A stretch of DNA of 64,000 bases from an uncultured Opitutia bacterium (GCA_903855985.1 CAIOAO010000014.1:1-64000); one strand, 5' to 3'. Numbered from the stretch's first letter, positions 24,420 to 33,426 are shown. The notes: generated by a model not told the origin, from the letters alone. A program made the numbers and translations.

Positions 24420-24477
24420 TCTTCCCCGAGCTGCCGTTCCGGCTGGAAGGGTATTTCAAGTTCAAGTTCTGAGGGTT

Positions 24478-24645
24478 CACCACGAAAGACACGAAAAGCA
24501 CGAAAACGAACTCACGATCCATCTGCCCACGGAACACACGGAAGCAGAATATGTAGGCTAGGAGGATCTAGTCCGATCGTTCCGTGTGTTCCGTGGGCAA
24601 TAATCCGGCCGGTTTTGTTTTCGTGTGTTTCGGGGCTTTCGTGGT
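24478..24645. repeat. Two nested palindromes (CACGAAA family copy 2, plus inner 20-bp arms)
   Basis: The outer palindrome pairs CACCACGAAAGACACGAAAA with TTTTCGTGTG...CTTTCGTGGT. Inside it, a perfect 20-bp inverted repeat pairs TGCCCACGGAACACACGGAA (24524-24543) with its exact complement at 24580-24599. The whole spacer between the receptor and the next gene is built from these arms. Confidence 0.8.
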
Positions 24646-24657
24646 AAAAATCCGGGC

Positions 24658-25251
24658 ATGATTGGGCTACTCGAAGGCAAGGGCTCACCCGCCAAGAAAC
24701 CACCCGAGCGATTCTTCACGCTGCGGCTTACCGTGGCCGGCTGCTCGCCGCGCATCTGGCGGCGGCTGAGCGTGCGCGAATCCATGTGGCTCTCGCGGCT
24801 GCACGACAGCATCCAGATCCTCTTCGACTGGTTCGACTACCAGACGCACGCGTTCAATCTCGACGACCTGCGTTATGGCAACCCGCTCAAGCGCGACGAA
24901 CTCAGCATCGAGGACGACCGCGACGTCTCGCTAGCGGACCTCGACCTCGAGCACCGGGCCCGCTTCACCTACGACTACAACTTCGGCGACGGCTGGCAGG
25001 TCGAGCTCAAGGTCGAGCGGGTCGGCGTGATTGAGAAAGGCGTGGCGTTTCCGGTCTGCCTGGCCGGCGAACGCGCCGGACCGCCGGAAGACTGCGGCGG
25101 GCTGGAGGCCTTTCACGATATGCTGGCCTGCATCAAGGAGCCCCAAACCGACCTCGGACGCGAATGGCTGGAGTGGCTGGGCCCGGATTACAGCCCCGAG
25201 ACCTGCGATCTGGATAAGATCAATAAAGCCCTAAAAAAACTGGGCAAGTAG
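24658..25251 (+). CDS. Plasmid pRiA4b ORF-3-like protein
   Basis: A 197-residue soluble protein of the PRiA4_ORF3 family. Signatures: FFTLRLTVAGCSPRIWRRLSV near the start, LHDSIQILFDWFDYQTHAFNL, FTYDYNFGDGWQVELKVERV and PEDCGGLEAFHDML. The family is widespread, often next to mobile elements (the IS1096/TnpR-passenger group), but its biochemical role is unknown. Here no transposase is adjacent. The ATG at 24658 sits right at the end of a nested palindromic repeat. Confidence 0.88.
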   Translation: MIGLLEGKGSPAKKPPERFFTLRLTVAGCSPRIWRRLSVRESMWLSRLHDSIQILFDWFDYQTHAFNLDDLRYGNPLKRDELSIEDDRDVSLADLDLEHRARFTYDYNFGDGWQVELKVERVGVIEKGVAFPVCLAGERAGPPEDCGGLEAFHDMLACIKEPQTDLGREWLEWLGPDYSPETCDLDKINKALKKLGK

Positions 25252-25403
25252 GCCTTTGTCAGTGGGTAGCGTCACAGTCGCTCATTTGTGACGAGCCAAT
25301 TTCTTGACGCCGGGGTCTACAGGGGCAGCTTGCCGCAGTTCTTTGGCATTTCCTGGTCGGTCTGGAGGCGTCCCGCATATCGCGGCGAAGCTTCCTTCCG
25401 ATC

Positions 25404-25661
25404 ATGAAAAACAGGACAAGACAGCACTACGTCATGAGTCCGGGGGTTTTCCCGGGTATGGCGTTCGTCAGCTGGGACTCGGGGGAAGACCCCTACCAGC
25501 GCGCGAACGACTATCTGCCCGAAGAGGAGAAGCCGGACGAACGATGCGAGAGCCCGCAGCGCAATTGGGCGCAGGCGGCAAAGCATCTGACCCAGGTGTG
25601 GAGCCGTCGCGTTCGCCAGCCGCTGTGGCGTCCGGCCGTCAAGCCGGTCGCATCAGCGTAA
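25404..25661 (+). CDS. Small hypothetical protein (85 aa)
   Basis: A short basic-acidic protein starting MKNRTRQHYVMSPGVFPGMA and containing VSWDSGEDPYQRANDYLPEEE. No family recognised. Support for a real gene: a protein-like composition, an isolated position with no overlapping gene on the other strand, and a strong intrinsic terminator 14 bp after its stop. A weak -35-like TTGACG lies ~95 bp upstream of the ATG. Confidence 0.45.
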   Translation: MKNRTRQHYVMSPGVFPGMAFVSWDSGEDPYQRANDYLPEEEKPDERCESPQRNWAQAAKHLTQVWSRRVRQPLWRPAVKPVASA

Positions 25662-25674
25662 ACCAGCAAACAAC

Positions 25675-25715
25675 GCCGGGGTGGGGGAGCAATCCTCCGC
25701 CCCGGCTCTTTTTTT
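25675..25715 (+). terminator. Strong intrinsic terminator
   Basis: A 14-bp stem, GCCGGGGTGGGGGA paired (with two G-U pairs) to TCCTCCGCCCCGGC, capped by GCAA at 25689-25692 and followed by CTCTTTTTTT. It ends rightward transcription after the small gene at 25404-25661, and perhaps the pRiA4b ORF-3-like gene. Confidence 0.85.
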
Positions 25716-25794
25716 GGGCGTAGCCCAGCCGCCGTGCATTTCCCGCGGATGCCCCGGCCCGGTATCCGGTCGGCCGGACCAGCGGCTGCGGAGC

Positions 25795-28617
25795 TTACTG
25801 GTACTTCCGCGTCTGTTTCCAGGCGGCGCGGTCGGTGAAGGTGACGGCGGGCGGGGTCTTCGGCTCGTGCGTACGCGCGAAGCCGAGATAGGTGCGCATC
25901 TGGCGCTTCGCCGGGTCGAGCGCGGCGGTGAGGATCTCCACGACGCGCGCCTTCGTGAGCCGGTCGAGCGCGGCGAGCGTCTCGGCCCGGCGGCCCCAGT
26001 TGGCGTCGCGGTTGTAGGCGAGGTCGAAGAACCGCCCGGCGCGGTCGGCGATGGCCTTGTCCTTTTCCTGCAGCGCGGCGCGCACGCCGCCCATGAGGGT
26101 GGCCCACTGGGCGTCGGTCTGTCCGGCGAGCAGGCCGGGGAGTTTCGCAATGTACTCGTCGGCGCGCGCCTCGACCTCATCGGCGGGATGATCGCCCGAC
26201 TGGATGATGAAATAGGCGAAGCTGATCTTCTCCTCGTCGCCGGCGCCGCCGAAGACGATGTAACCGAGCTGCTGGTGCGTGCGCATCTCGGCGTAGAACG
26301 GCTCGCCCATGAAGTTGGCGAGGGCGAGCGTGGCGGCGCGCAGCTCGGGCGAACTGTCGCCGAGCATGTACTCGCGGCGGTACGCGGAATTGTTGACCAC
26401 GAGTTTCTCGCTGGTGCGGATGGACTCGCCGGGCGCCCCGACGAGCAGGCGGCGGCGGAGGAGGTCGGCGTCGGGCACCGGGGCGGTCTGGAGCGCGGCC
26501 CCGAACCGGCGGGCGTCGGCGATGGCCGCGGCGGCGGTGACATTGCCATGCACCAGCGCCTCCAGCTTGCCGTGGGCATAAAGCTGGCGGGCGAAGTCCT
26601 GCACGGCGGCGAGCGTTACGCCCTGGGCGACGGGCAGCTGCTCATCGGGGCGGTAGTAGAATTCGCGCACGACGCTGCGCCGCGTCTCGGTGAGAATCAG
26701 GTAGGCATCGGCGCGCGGGAAGCTGCCGAGCTCGCGGAGGAACCGGTCCTTGATGGCCGCGAAGCGCTCGGGGGAGAGCTTGAAGTTCACGAGGTTGGCC
26801 GCGATGGCCTCGAGCAGGCGGTTGGTGGACTCGTCGTAGCCGTCCACGGAGATCTGCACGCCCTCGAGCGCGGCGCTGAGGCTGAAGTTCAGGCCGGCCT
26901 CGCGTGCGGTGTAGGAGGTCTCGTTGAGGGCTTCCTTCACGCAGGCCTCGTAGAAGCGGAGCAGGACGGCGGTTTGGACCGAGGCCAGCGCGCGGGGGAA
27001 ACGGAAGCGGTAAACCTCGGCGACCATCGGGCGGAGGAAATCGGTGTCCTGCGAGTAATAGAGGCTGAGGGCCGGCTCATCGATCAGGCGCAGCGGTTGC
27101 GCCGGGAGCTGGGCGGCCCGGGCGGGGATGAAGGGATTGGGCTTCGGCAGCTGGATACTGGCGACGGCAGCGGGCTTCAGGAGGGCGGTGTAGGCCGGGC
27201 CGGAGTCCTCGCTGTAGCTGTAGTGCGTGCCGTAGTAGGGCTCGACCTTGTCCGTGGGCAGACCCTTCGCGATGAGGGTGGCGAGCAGGTTGTCGGGCCG
27301 CAGCTGGTCGAGGATCAGCTTAAAGGCCACGGGGTCTTCCTTGATCCAGAGGTAGGGGACGCGCTCGGCGACCTCGAAGGGGTACTGGTTCACGAGGGAT
27401 GCCAGTTCCACGGCGCGTTCCGCGCCCTCGCCCTTGTCCTGGTAGGTCTCGTCGAGGCGGGCCATCGCCTGGCGCTCGCGGAAGAGGTAGGACGGGTAGC
27501 CGGCGGTACGGAGGCGTTCGACCGTGGCGAAGAAGAGTTCGAGCACGCGCGGGTAGTGCTTGAGCCCGGCCGGGGTCAGGCTGACGGAGACTTCCATGGA
27601 ACCGAACTCCGCGGCATCAAACTGGGTGTGGGCGCCCAGGCCGGTGGCCAGGCCCTCGGCCTTGAGCTGGGAGAGCAGGCTGCCCTCGCCCTCGGTGCCC
27701 AGTAGGAAGCTGATGAGCTCGTCCGGCTTGCCGGCATAATTCTGCCGCTGGGCGGGGAGGGGAAACTCGAGGGAGAGCTGGCGGAGATCCTTCAGCGGCT
27801 CCATTTTCGCGAGCCGGAGGGCGGGCTTGGGCGGCAGGTAATCGGCGGGGAACGTGATCGGCGCGAGGTGGCGGTTCTCGATCGGCGAAAACGACGTGCG
27901 CACCCAGGCCTCGAGTTGGTCGAGGCTGGCCTTGCCCATGGCGACGAGGGCCATGCGGTCGGCGCTGTAGTGCGTGCGGTAGAACGCGAGCAGCTCGTCA
28001 TGCGTGGTGCCGCCGAGGGTCTCGCGGTTGCCGGTGCTGAAGTGATTCGCGGGGTGGCCGGGGCGGTAAAGGGTGTTGTGGAGCTGGTAGCTGCGCCAGC
28101 CGTCGTTCTCCAGGTTCTTCTGGTTCTCGGAATTGACGGCGTTCAGCTCGCGCTGGGTGAACTCCGGCGTGAAGAGCGGGGCGATGAAGAACTGGGCGAG
28201 CCGGTCGAGGGCGCCCTCGAAGGCCTCGTGCCGGATCTCCAGCAGGTAGTTGGTGTGGCTGCCGGCGGTGAAGGCATTGTTGTAGCCGCCGTTGGTCTTG
28301 AGATAATTGCCGTAGTCGGTGACGCCGGGATACTTCGCGGTGCCGAGGAAGAGCATGTGCTCGAGGAAATGGGCGAGGCCCTGGCGGTTGGCCGGGTCGC
28401 TGAAGGACCCGGCGCCGACGTCGAGGGACGCGGAGGACTTGTTGAGCTTGGGGTCGGAGAGCAGGAGGACCTTGAGGCCGTTGGGGAGGACGAAGCGGCG
28501 GTACTCGGAGCTGTCGTTGGGCGCCTGCGGGCGGGGCGGGACGTCGGCGGGGGTCTGGGCGCGGAGCGCGGGGAGGAGCAGCAAGACGGACAGGAGAGGA
28601 AGAAATCTAAGTTTCAT
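25795..28617 (-). CDS. Insulinase-like zinc protease, family M16 (pitrilysin type)
   Basis: A 940-residue exported protease. The ATG at 28617 opens a signal peptide (MKLRFLPLLSVLLLLPALRA); the frame upstream is Pro-rich and not coding. The inverted zinc motif is H83-F-L-E86-H87 (GLAHFLEHMLFLGTAKYP), and the third ligand Glu lies in NAVNSENQKNLEND. Length and the single-chain two-half layout match pitrilysin/insulysin (E. coli protease III, 962 aa) rather than the two-subunit M16B group. It degrades peptides in the periplasm. It ends 89 bp from a convergent terminator. Confidence 0.93.
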   Translation of the reverse strand: MKLRFLPLLSVLLLLPALRAQTPADVPPRPQAPNDSSEYRRFVLPNGLKVLLLSDPKLNKSSASLDVGAGSFSDPANRQGLAHFLEHMLFLGTAKYPGVTDYGNYLKTNGGYNNAFTAGSHTNYLLEIRHEAFEGALDRLAQFFIAPLFTPEFTQRELNAVNSENQKNLENDGWRSYQLHNTLYRPGHPANHFSTGNRETLGGTTHDELLAFYRTHYSADRMALVAMGKASLDQLEAWVRTSFSPIENRHLAPITFPADYLPPKPALRLAKMEPLKDLRQLSLEFPLPAQRQNYAGKPDELISFLLGTEGEGSLLSQLKAEGLATGLGAHTQFDAAEFGSMEVSVSLTPAGLKHYPRVLELFFATVERLRTAGYPSYLFRERQAMARLDETYQDKGEGAERAVELASLVNQYPFEVAERVPYLWIKEDPVAFKLILDQLRPDNLLATLIAKGLPTDKVEPYYGTHYSYSEDSGPAYTALLKPAAVASIQLPKPNPFIPARAAQLPAQPLRLIDEPALSLYYSQDTDFLRPMVAEVYRFRFPRALASVQTAVLLRFYEACVKEALNETSYTAREAGLNFSLSAALEGVQISVDGYDESTNRLLEAIAANLVNFKLSPERFAAIKDRFLRELGSFPRADAYLILTETRRSVVREFYYRPDEQLPVAQGVTLAAVQDFARQLYAHGKLEALVHGNVTAAAAIADARRFGAALQTAPVPDADLLRRRLLVGAPGESIRTSEKLVVNNSAYRREYMLGDSSPELRAATLALANFMGEPFYAEMRTHQQLGYIVFGGAGDEEKISFAYFIIQSGDHPADEVEARADEYIAKLPGLLAGQTDAQWATLMGGVRAALQEKDKAIADRAGRFFDLAYNRDANWGRRAETLAALDRLTKARVVEILTAALDPAKRQMRTYLGFARTHEPKTPPAVTFTDRAAWKQTRKYQ

Positions 28618-28739
28618 GCGTGGTGGAAGAGGGGGACAGGGTGACGGGTGCGGGGCGTTTGCCAAGCGGGATGCGACGAGCAACGTGATAAGAGGGACGT
28701 CCGGTCCGCGACCGGGATGAGCGGACAGGCCGCGCCCGC

Positions 28740-30992
28740 TCACGTTCCGGAAATCACGCCGACCTTCTGCTGCAGGTGGGTGACGCGCTGCTTGGACTCG
28801 CTGTTGCGGACGGCCATGGCGTAGGCGGCGGGTTCGCCGACGATGAGGACCTTTTTCCGGCCGCGGGTGATCGCGGTGTAGAGCAGGTTCCGCTGCAGCA
28901 TCATGAAGTGGCCCTTGAGCAGCGGGATGACGACGACGGGATATTCGCTGCCCTGGGACTTGTGGATGCTGATGGCGTAGGCGAGCGCGAGGTCGCCGAA
29001 CTCGCCGCGGTCGAACGGGTGGCGCTCGCCGTCAAACTCCGCCTCGAGCGTGCCGGCGGTGGCGTCGATGGCGGTGACGGTGCCGATGTCGCCGTTGAAG
29101 AGGTTCTTGTCGTAGTTGTTGCGGAGCTGGATGACCTTGTCGCCCGGCCGGTACTCGGCGGTGAGGCCGCGCAGCCCGCGCGCGTGGGGGTTGAGCGCGG
29201 CCTGGAGGGAGGCGTTCAGGTTGGCGACTCCGGCCACGCCCTTGTGCATCGGCGCGAGCACCTGCACGTCGTTGACCGGATCAAACCATTTCCAGAGGTG
29301 CGGGATGCCTTCGGTGCAGAGCGCGGTGACCTTGCGCAGGCAGTCCTCGGCGTCGGTCGCGACCACGAACGTGAGGTCGCTCCACGCCTGGATGTCGGCG
29401 AGCTCGTTCACACTCGGCGGGAGGGAGGGGTCGCCGGAGTTGATGGCGTGCGCGGCGGTGACGATGCCGCTCTGGTCCTTCTGGCGGTAAATGACGGAGA
29501 GGCGCGTGACGGGGATCAGCGGCGTGGTGCCCTGGCCCGCGCCGGCGGCGATGAGATCCTTCAGCACATTGCCGGCGCCGACGCTCGGGAGCTGGTCGGT
29601 GTCGCCGACGAGCAGGAGGTGGGCCTTGGCGGGCACCGCCTGCAGCAGGGCGGAGGCGAGCCGCGCATCGAGCATGGAGGCCTCGTCCACGACGAGGAAA
29701 TCCGTGGCGAGCGGATGCGACTCGTTGCTCGTGAAGCCGCCGCCGGCCGGGTCGTACTTGAGCAGCCGGTGGATGGTGGACGCGAAGCCGCCGGTGGTTT
29801 CCGCGAGGCGCTGGGCGGCGCGGCCGGTGGGTGCGGCGAGGTGCACGCGGACTTTCTTGGCCTTCAGGATGTCCACGAGCGCGCGGAGGATCGTGGTTTT
29901 GCCGGTGCCCGGGCCGCCGGTGAGAACCGTGAACTTGTGCGTGAGCGCGAGGCGCACGGCGGTGCGCTGCAGCTCGTGAAACGCGAAGCCGGCCTTGTCC
30001 TCAGCCCACTTCACGGCGGCGTCAGCCTTGATCGGCGGCAGGCCGCTGCCCACGCGGTTGAGCCGCGCGACGACGTCGGCGATCTTCTGCTCGGCGCGGT
30101 CGTTGTGCGGCAGCTGGAGCAGGGCGGTGCCCGGGAGCGGGTTGGCGACCCCGGCGGGCCAGTGGCGGATGACGGCTTTCGTCTCGATCAGGGCGGCGAT
30201 GCGGGCCTCGACGAGCTTGGAGTCGGTCTCGAGCTGGTGGGACGAATACTCGACGAGCCCGGCCTCGGGGTAGGCGGTGTGGCCCTCCTCCTGCAGCGTC
30301 TCGAGGGCGAAGATGAGCCCGGCGTCGAGGCGAGGCGGGGCGTCGTTGGCGAAGCCGAGGTTGATGGCGATGCGGTCGGCGGTCTTGAAGCCGATGCCGT
30401 CAATCTCGCGGGCGACGCGGTAGGGCTCGTTCATCAGCACCTGCTTGGCCTGCGGGCCGAAGTGGTGGACGAGCTTCACGCACTGCGACGGGGTGACGCC
30501 GTAGGTCTGGAGAAAAATGTAGAGTTCGCGCTCGGTGCGCTTCTCGTCCCACGCCGACTTGATGGAGGTCGCGCGCTTCTTGCCGATGCCCTCGACGTCG
30601 CGCAGCCGGCCCGACTCCTCGCTCAGCACGCGGAACGTGTCGGTGCCGAACGCGTCCACGATCTTGTTGGCGTACACCTTGCCGATGCCGGGCACGAGGC
30701 CGCTGCCGAGGTACTTGCGGATGCCGTAGACGGACGCGGGCAGCTCGGACTTGAAGCCGGTGACCTTGAACTGCGCGCCGTGCTGCGCGTGGCGGGTCCA
30801 TTCGCCGGCGAGGTGGAGGGTCTCGCCGCATTCCACGCCGGGCAGCGCGCCGACAATGGTGACCTTGGCCTCGGCATCCTTCGGGTTGACCGCCTCCGGG
30901 CGGAATTCCGCGATGGTGTAATGATTCTCCTCGTTGAAAAAGATGATGCGCTCGAGGACGCCGGTGAGCGATGCGGACGGAGGGGAAGCCAC
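28740..30992 (-). CDS. recD2: ATP-dependent RecD-like DNA helicase (RecD2)
   Basis: A 750-residue SF1 helicase with the N-terminal extension of RecD2: an OB-like start (SLTGVLERIIFFNEENHYTIAEF), helix-hairpin-helix repeats (GSGLVPGIGKVYANKIVDAFG, RDVEGIGKKRATSIKSAW, EIDGIGFKTADRIA), then Walker A LTGGPGTGKTTI near residue 360, LVVDEASMLDA, LLVGDTDQLPSVGAGNVL, and the C-terminal YAISIHKSQGSEYPVVVIP. RecD2 acts outside RecBCD in replication and repair. It starts just upstream of the DUF2059 gene's terminator on the same strand. Confidence 0.95.
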   Translation of the reverse strand: MASPPSASLTGVLERIIFFNEENHYTIAEFRPEAVNPKDAEAKVTIVGALPGVECGETLHLAGEWTRHAQHGAQFKVTGFKSELPASVYGIRKYLGSGLVPGIGKVYANKIVDAFGTDTFRVLSEESGRLRDVEGIGKKRATSIKSAWDEKRTERELYIFLQTYGVTPSQCVKLVHHFGPQAKQVLMNEPYRVAREIDGIGFKTADRIAINLGFANDAPPRLDAGLIFALETLQEEGHTAYPEAGLVEYSSHQLETDSKLVEARIAALIETKAVIRHWPAGVANPLPGTALLQLPHNDRAEQKIADVVARLNRVGSGLPPIKADAAVKWAEDKAGFAFHELQRTAVRLALTHKFTVLTGGPGTGKTTILRALVDILKAKKVRVHLAAPTGRAAQRLAETTGGFASTIHRLLKYDPAGGGFTSNESHPLATDFLVVDEASMLDARLASALLQAVPAKAHLLLVGDTDQLPSVGAGNVLKDLIAAGAGQGTTPLIPVTRLSVIYRQKDQSGIVTAAHAINSGDPSLPPSVNELADIQAWSDLTFVVATDAEDCLRKVTALCTEGIPHLWKWFDPVNDVQVLAPMHKGVAGVANLNASLQAALNPHARGLRGLTAEYRPGDKVIQLRNNYDKNLFNGDIGTVTAIDATAGTLEAEFDGERHPFDRGEFGDLALAYAISIHKSQGSEYPVVVIPLLKGHFMMLQRNLLYTAITRGRKKVLIVGEPAAYAMAVRNSESKQRVTHLQQKVGVISGT

Positions 30993-31045
30993 GGGTTAAA
31001 CGGATATGCGGCGGACCCCGGAAGGAAAGCGCGGAACGCAGGCGC

Positions 31046-31074
31046 AAAAAAGCCCGCCGGGGTGGCCGGCGGGC
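31046..31074 (-). terminator. Intrinsic terminator of the DUF2059 gene
   Basis: On the minus strand a perfect 9-bp stem, GCCCGCCGG paired to CCGGCGGGC with a 5-nt loop, is followed by TTTTTT. It lies 31 bp past the stop of the DUF2059 gene and before recD2. Confidence 0.85.
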
Positions 31075-31104
31075 GGGATGACGGAAAAAATCCGCGGCCG
31101 GGAT

Positions 31105-31623
31105 TTACTTGGCGGCCGGGGCGGGGGCGGGGAACGAGACCTCGGCGGTCCGGGCGTCCTCGACCAGCTTCTGGACCTTCGGGATCAGCGTGCGCTGCAT
31201 CTCCTGCACGAGCGGCATGACATGCTGCATGATCTGCGGCTGCTTCGCCAGCATCGACTGGCCCTCGGGGGACGAGAAGAAGGTCTTCATGGCCTTGAGT
31301 TCGGCCTCGGTGTAAACGTCGGCGTAGATCTGGTCCATCTTGGTGATCATCTCCCGGGCGGCGGCCATGGAGAGGTCAAAGATCTTGTCCTGGAGGGCGG
31401 TCGCCTTCGCGCGCTGCTCGGGGGTGGCGGTGGCCGGGACGGCGGTGATCTGGGCGGCGCTCTGTTTCATCTGTGCGGCCATGGCGTCGAACATCTTGTC
31501 GGCCTTCATGACGGCGATGACCTCGCGGGCGAGGGCGAGCTTGGCGGGATCGGCGGAGGTGGTCTGGGCGAGGGCTCCGGTCGCAAGGGCGGCCAGCAGG
31601 GCAAGGAGGCGGGTGATTTTCAT
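31105..31623 (-). CDS. DUF2059 domain-containing exported protein
   Basis: A 172-residue protein with a signal peptide (MKITRLLALLAALATGALA) and a helical DUF2059 domain: KLALAREVIAVMKADKMFDAM, ITKMDQIYADVYTEAELKAMKTFFSSPEGQSML is the diagnostic block around residues 95-125. Function unknown; periplasmic. It has its own terminator downstream. The upstream symporter genes on the same strand lie 55 bp away, so it could be the last gene of that transcript or independent. Confidence 0.88.
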   Translation of the reverse strand: MKITRLLALLAALATGALAQTTSADPAKLALAREVIAVMKADKMFDAMAAQMKQSAAQITAVPATATPEQRAKATALQDKIFDLSMAAAREMITKMDQIYADVYTEAELKAMKTFFSSPEGQSMLAKQPQIMQHVMPLVQEMQRTLIPKVQKLVEDARTAEVSFPAPAPAAK

Positions 31624-31678
31624 GGGAAGGAAGGGTGACGTGGCCGGAGCATCGTGGACCGGGCGGCGGATGCAATGC

Positions 31679-31846
31679 CTACGGCGCCGGGGATTTGCCG
31701 TCCGGCGGGCGGGCGGCGGTCAGGTCCTTGATGAGGGTCTTCATTTCCCGGCCGGCCCGGATCCCGATGAAGAACACGAGGAAGCCATACCACGCGATCG
31801 AGGTGAAGAGCAGGAGGGTCCAGGCGATGACGTAGGGGTCTTTCAT
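31679..31846 (-). CDS. Small membrane protein (55 aa) coupled to SSS symporter
   Basis: The frame encodes a 55-residue protein, MKDPYVIAWTLLLFTSIAWY at the start, one transmembrane helix (residues about 6-29), then a basic cytoplasmic tail (RAGREMKTLIKDLTAARPPD). Its ATG follows the symporter's TAA directly, with no base between (31847/31846), so translation is coupled. It resembles the tiny companion subunits often encoded after SSS-type symporters. Too short for common ORF-length cut-offs and so easily missed. Confidence 0.75.
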   Translation of the reverse strand: MKDPYVIAWTLLLFTSIAWYGFLVFFIGIRAGREMKTLIKDLTAARPPDGKSPAP

Positions 31847-33349
31847 TTAGGGGGCCGGGACGGGTTGGAGGGTTTTGGCCGGCGCGCGGGAAACGAGCGA
31901 GCCGACAATCATGCCGAGAAAGGCGAGGGCGAAGGACGAGCCGCCGGCGACCTCGGCGGCGATCTGGTGTTCCGGCGTGGCCCGGGCGTTGACGATGAGG
32001 AACGTCAGCGGGCCGATGGCGCCGAGGATGAGGGCGGCGTAAGCGCCGGTGGAGTTCGCGCGCGGCCAGTAGAGGCCGGCGATGAGCAGGGTGAAGACGC
32101 TCGCGAGGTAGATGTTGCCGGTGACGGCGAGGAAGTCCCACGCCGAGCCCGGCAGCTGGTACCAGAGGCCGAAGAACAGGAGAAACACGGCGATGCCCAG
32201 CAGGATCATCCGGGTGAGCAGCAGCTGGCCTTTGTTCGAGAGCGGGTTTTTCAGGCACGGCATGATGATGTCGTTATAGATCACCGTGGCCCAGGTGAGC
32301 ATGTAGCCGCTGATGGTGGACATTTCGGCGGCGATCATGGACGCCACCAGGATGCCCATCAGGCCGACCGGCAGCACCACGCCGAGGTAGCGCGGCATGG
32401 CGGTCATGGAATCGAGCCCCGCGGGCAGGCCGCCATGCTGCGTGAAGTACACGAAGGCCGCGGCGCCCCACAGGCCGGGGAGCAGGAACCGGCCGACGAA
32501 ATAAAACGACACGCGGCGGTACATCTTCGTTGCAGTGGCGGAGTCCTTGGTCGCGAGCACGCGGCTGATCGTGGTCTGCCAGGTCGTCACGACGGCGAGT
32601 TGGAAGACCAGCATCCAGAGGATGTAACCCCAGCCGAAGCTGGTCGGATGCACGGGGTTGAACGGATGCGGGCTGGTGCCGCCGCTGGCGGTCCAGGTGG
32701 ATTGCATCGTGGTGATCAGGTTGGTCCAGCCGATGTGGGCGACGACCATGACCGAGGTGATGACGATGCCGACGCCGACCAGGATGAACTGCAGGTAGTC
32801 GGTCATCAGCACCGAGAGCATGCCGCCGACGACGGTGTAGAGCAGCACGAGCACGAGCAGGAGCGTCATGACCAGTTCCAGCGAACTGGCCGGCATGCCG
32901 GTCGCGTGGACGAGGAAATCGCCGCCGAGCCGGAGGAAGATGCCCATGTTGAGCAGGCCGCCGAGCGCGACGAACACGCCGGCGAGCCAGCGCACGCGCG
33001 TGCTGAAGCGTTTCTCGAACAGCTCGGGAATGGTCATCACGCCGGCGTTGCGCAGCGGCTTGATCACAAAGCCGGTGTAGCCCACGAACAGGAAACCGAC
33101 GGCCATGATCACGCCGATGGTCGCGCCGGCGAACCCCTTCGAGTAGCCGAGCTGCGCCGTGTACATGACGGTGACGAGGCCCATCTCGGTCGCCGCCAGC
33201 GAGGCGATGCCGAGGTTCACGTGCACCTCGCGGCCCGCGACGGTGAAGTCGTCCACGCCGCGGATGAAGCGCCGCATCCACAGTCCGGCCGAGAGACAGC
33301 CGATGACATAGCCCACAATGATAATCCAATCGAGCGGGTGCAGCGTCAT
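31847..33349 (-). CDS. Sodium:solute symporter (SSS family)
   Basis: A 500-residue protein with about 13 transmembrane segments. SSS features: N-terminal LDWIIIVGYVIGCLSAGLWM, the VDDFTVAGREVHVNLGIASLAATEMG segment of helix 1-2, and TDYLQFILVGVGI near residue 190. Substrate unknown; the nearest groups carry sugars or organic acids. The ATG at 33349 begins just before helix 1; an upstream in-frame extension has no membrane or family character. Followed immediately by the small membrane gene. Confidence 0.9.
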   Translation of the reverse strand: MTLHPLDWIIIVGYVIGCLSAGLWMRRFIRGVDDFTVAGREVHVNLGIASLAATEMGLVTVMYTAQLGYSKGFAGATIGVIMAVGFLFVGYTGFVIKPLRNAGVMTIPELFEKRFSTRVRWLAGVFVALGGLLNMGIFLRLGGDFLVHATGMPASSLELVMTLLLVLVLLYTVVGGMLSVLMTDYLQFILVGVGIVITSVMVVAHIGWTNLITTMQSTWTASGGTSPHPFNPVHPTSFGWGYILWMLVFQLAVVTTWQTTISRVLATKDSATATKMYRRVSFYFVGRFLLPGLWGAAAFVYFTQHGGLPAGLDSMTAMPRYLGVVLPVGLMGILVASMIAAEMSTISGYMLTWATVIYNDIIMPCLKNPLSNKGQLLLTRMILLGIAVFLLFFGLWYQLPGSAWDFLAVTGNIYLASVFTLLIAGLYWPRANSTGAYAALILGAIGPLTFLIVNARATPEHQIAAEVAGGSSFALAFLGMIVGSLVSRAPAKTLQPVPAP

Positions 33350-33426
33350 GAAAAAGGGAGAACGGCCGGGGGTGGGGCGGGGGAAGTGACCGGGGTACGT
33401 TGGGGCAAGGCGCGGCAGAGTGAAGC

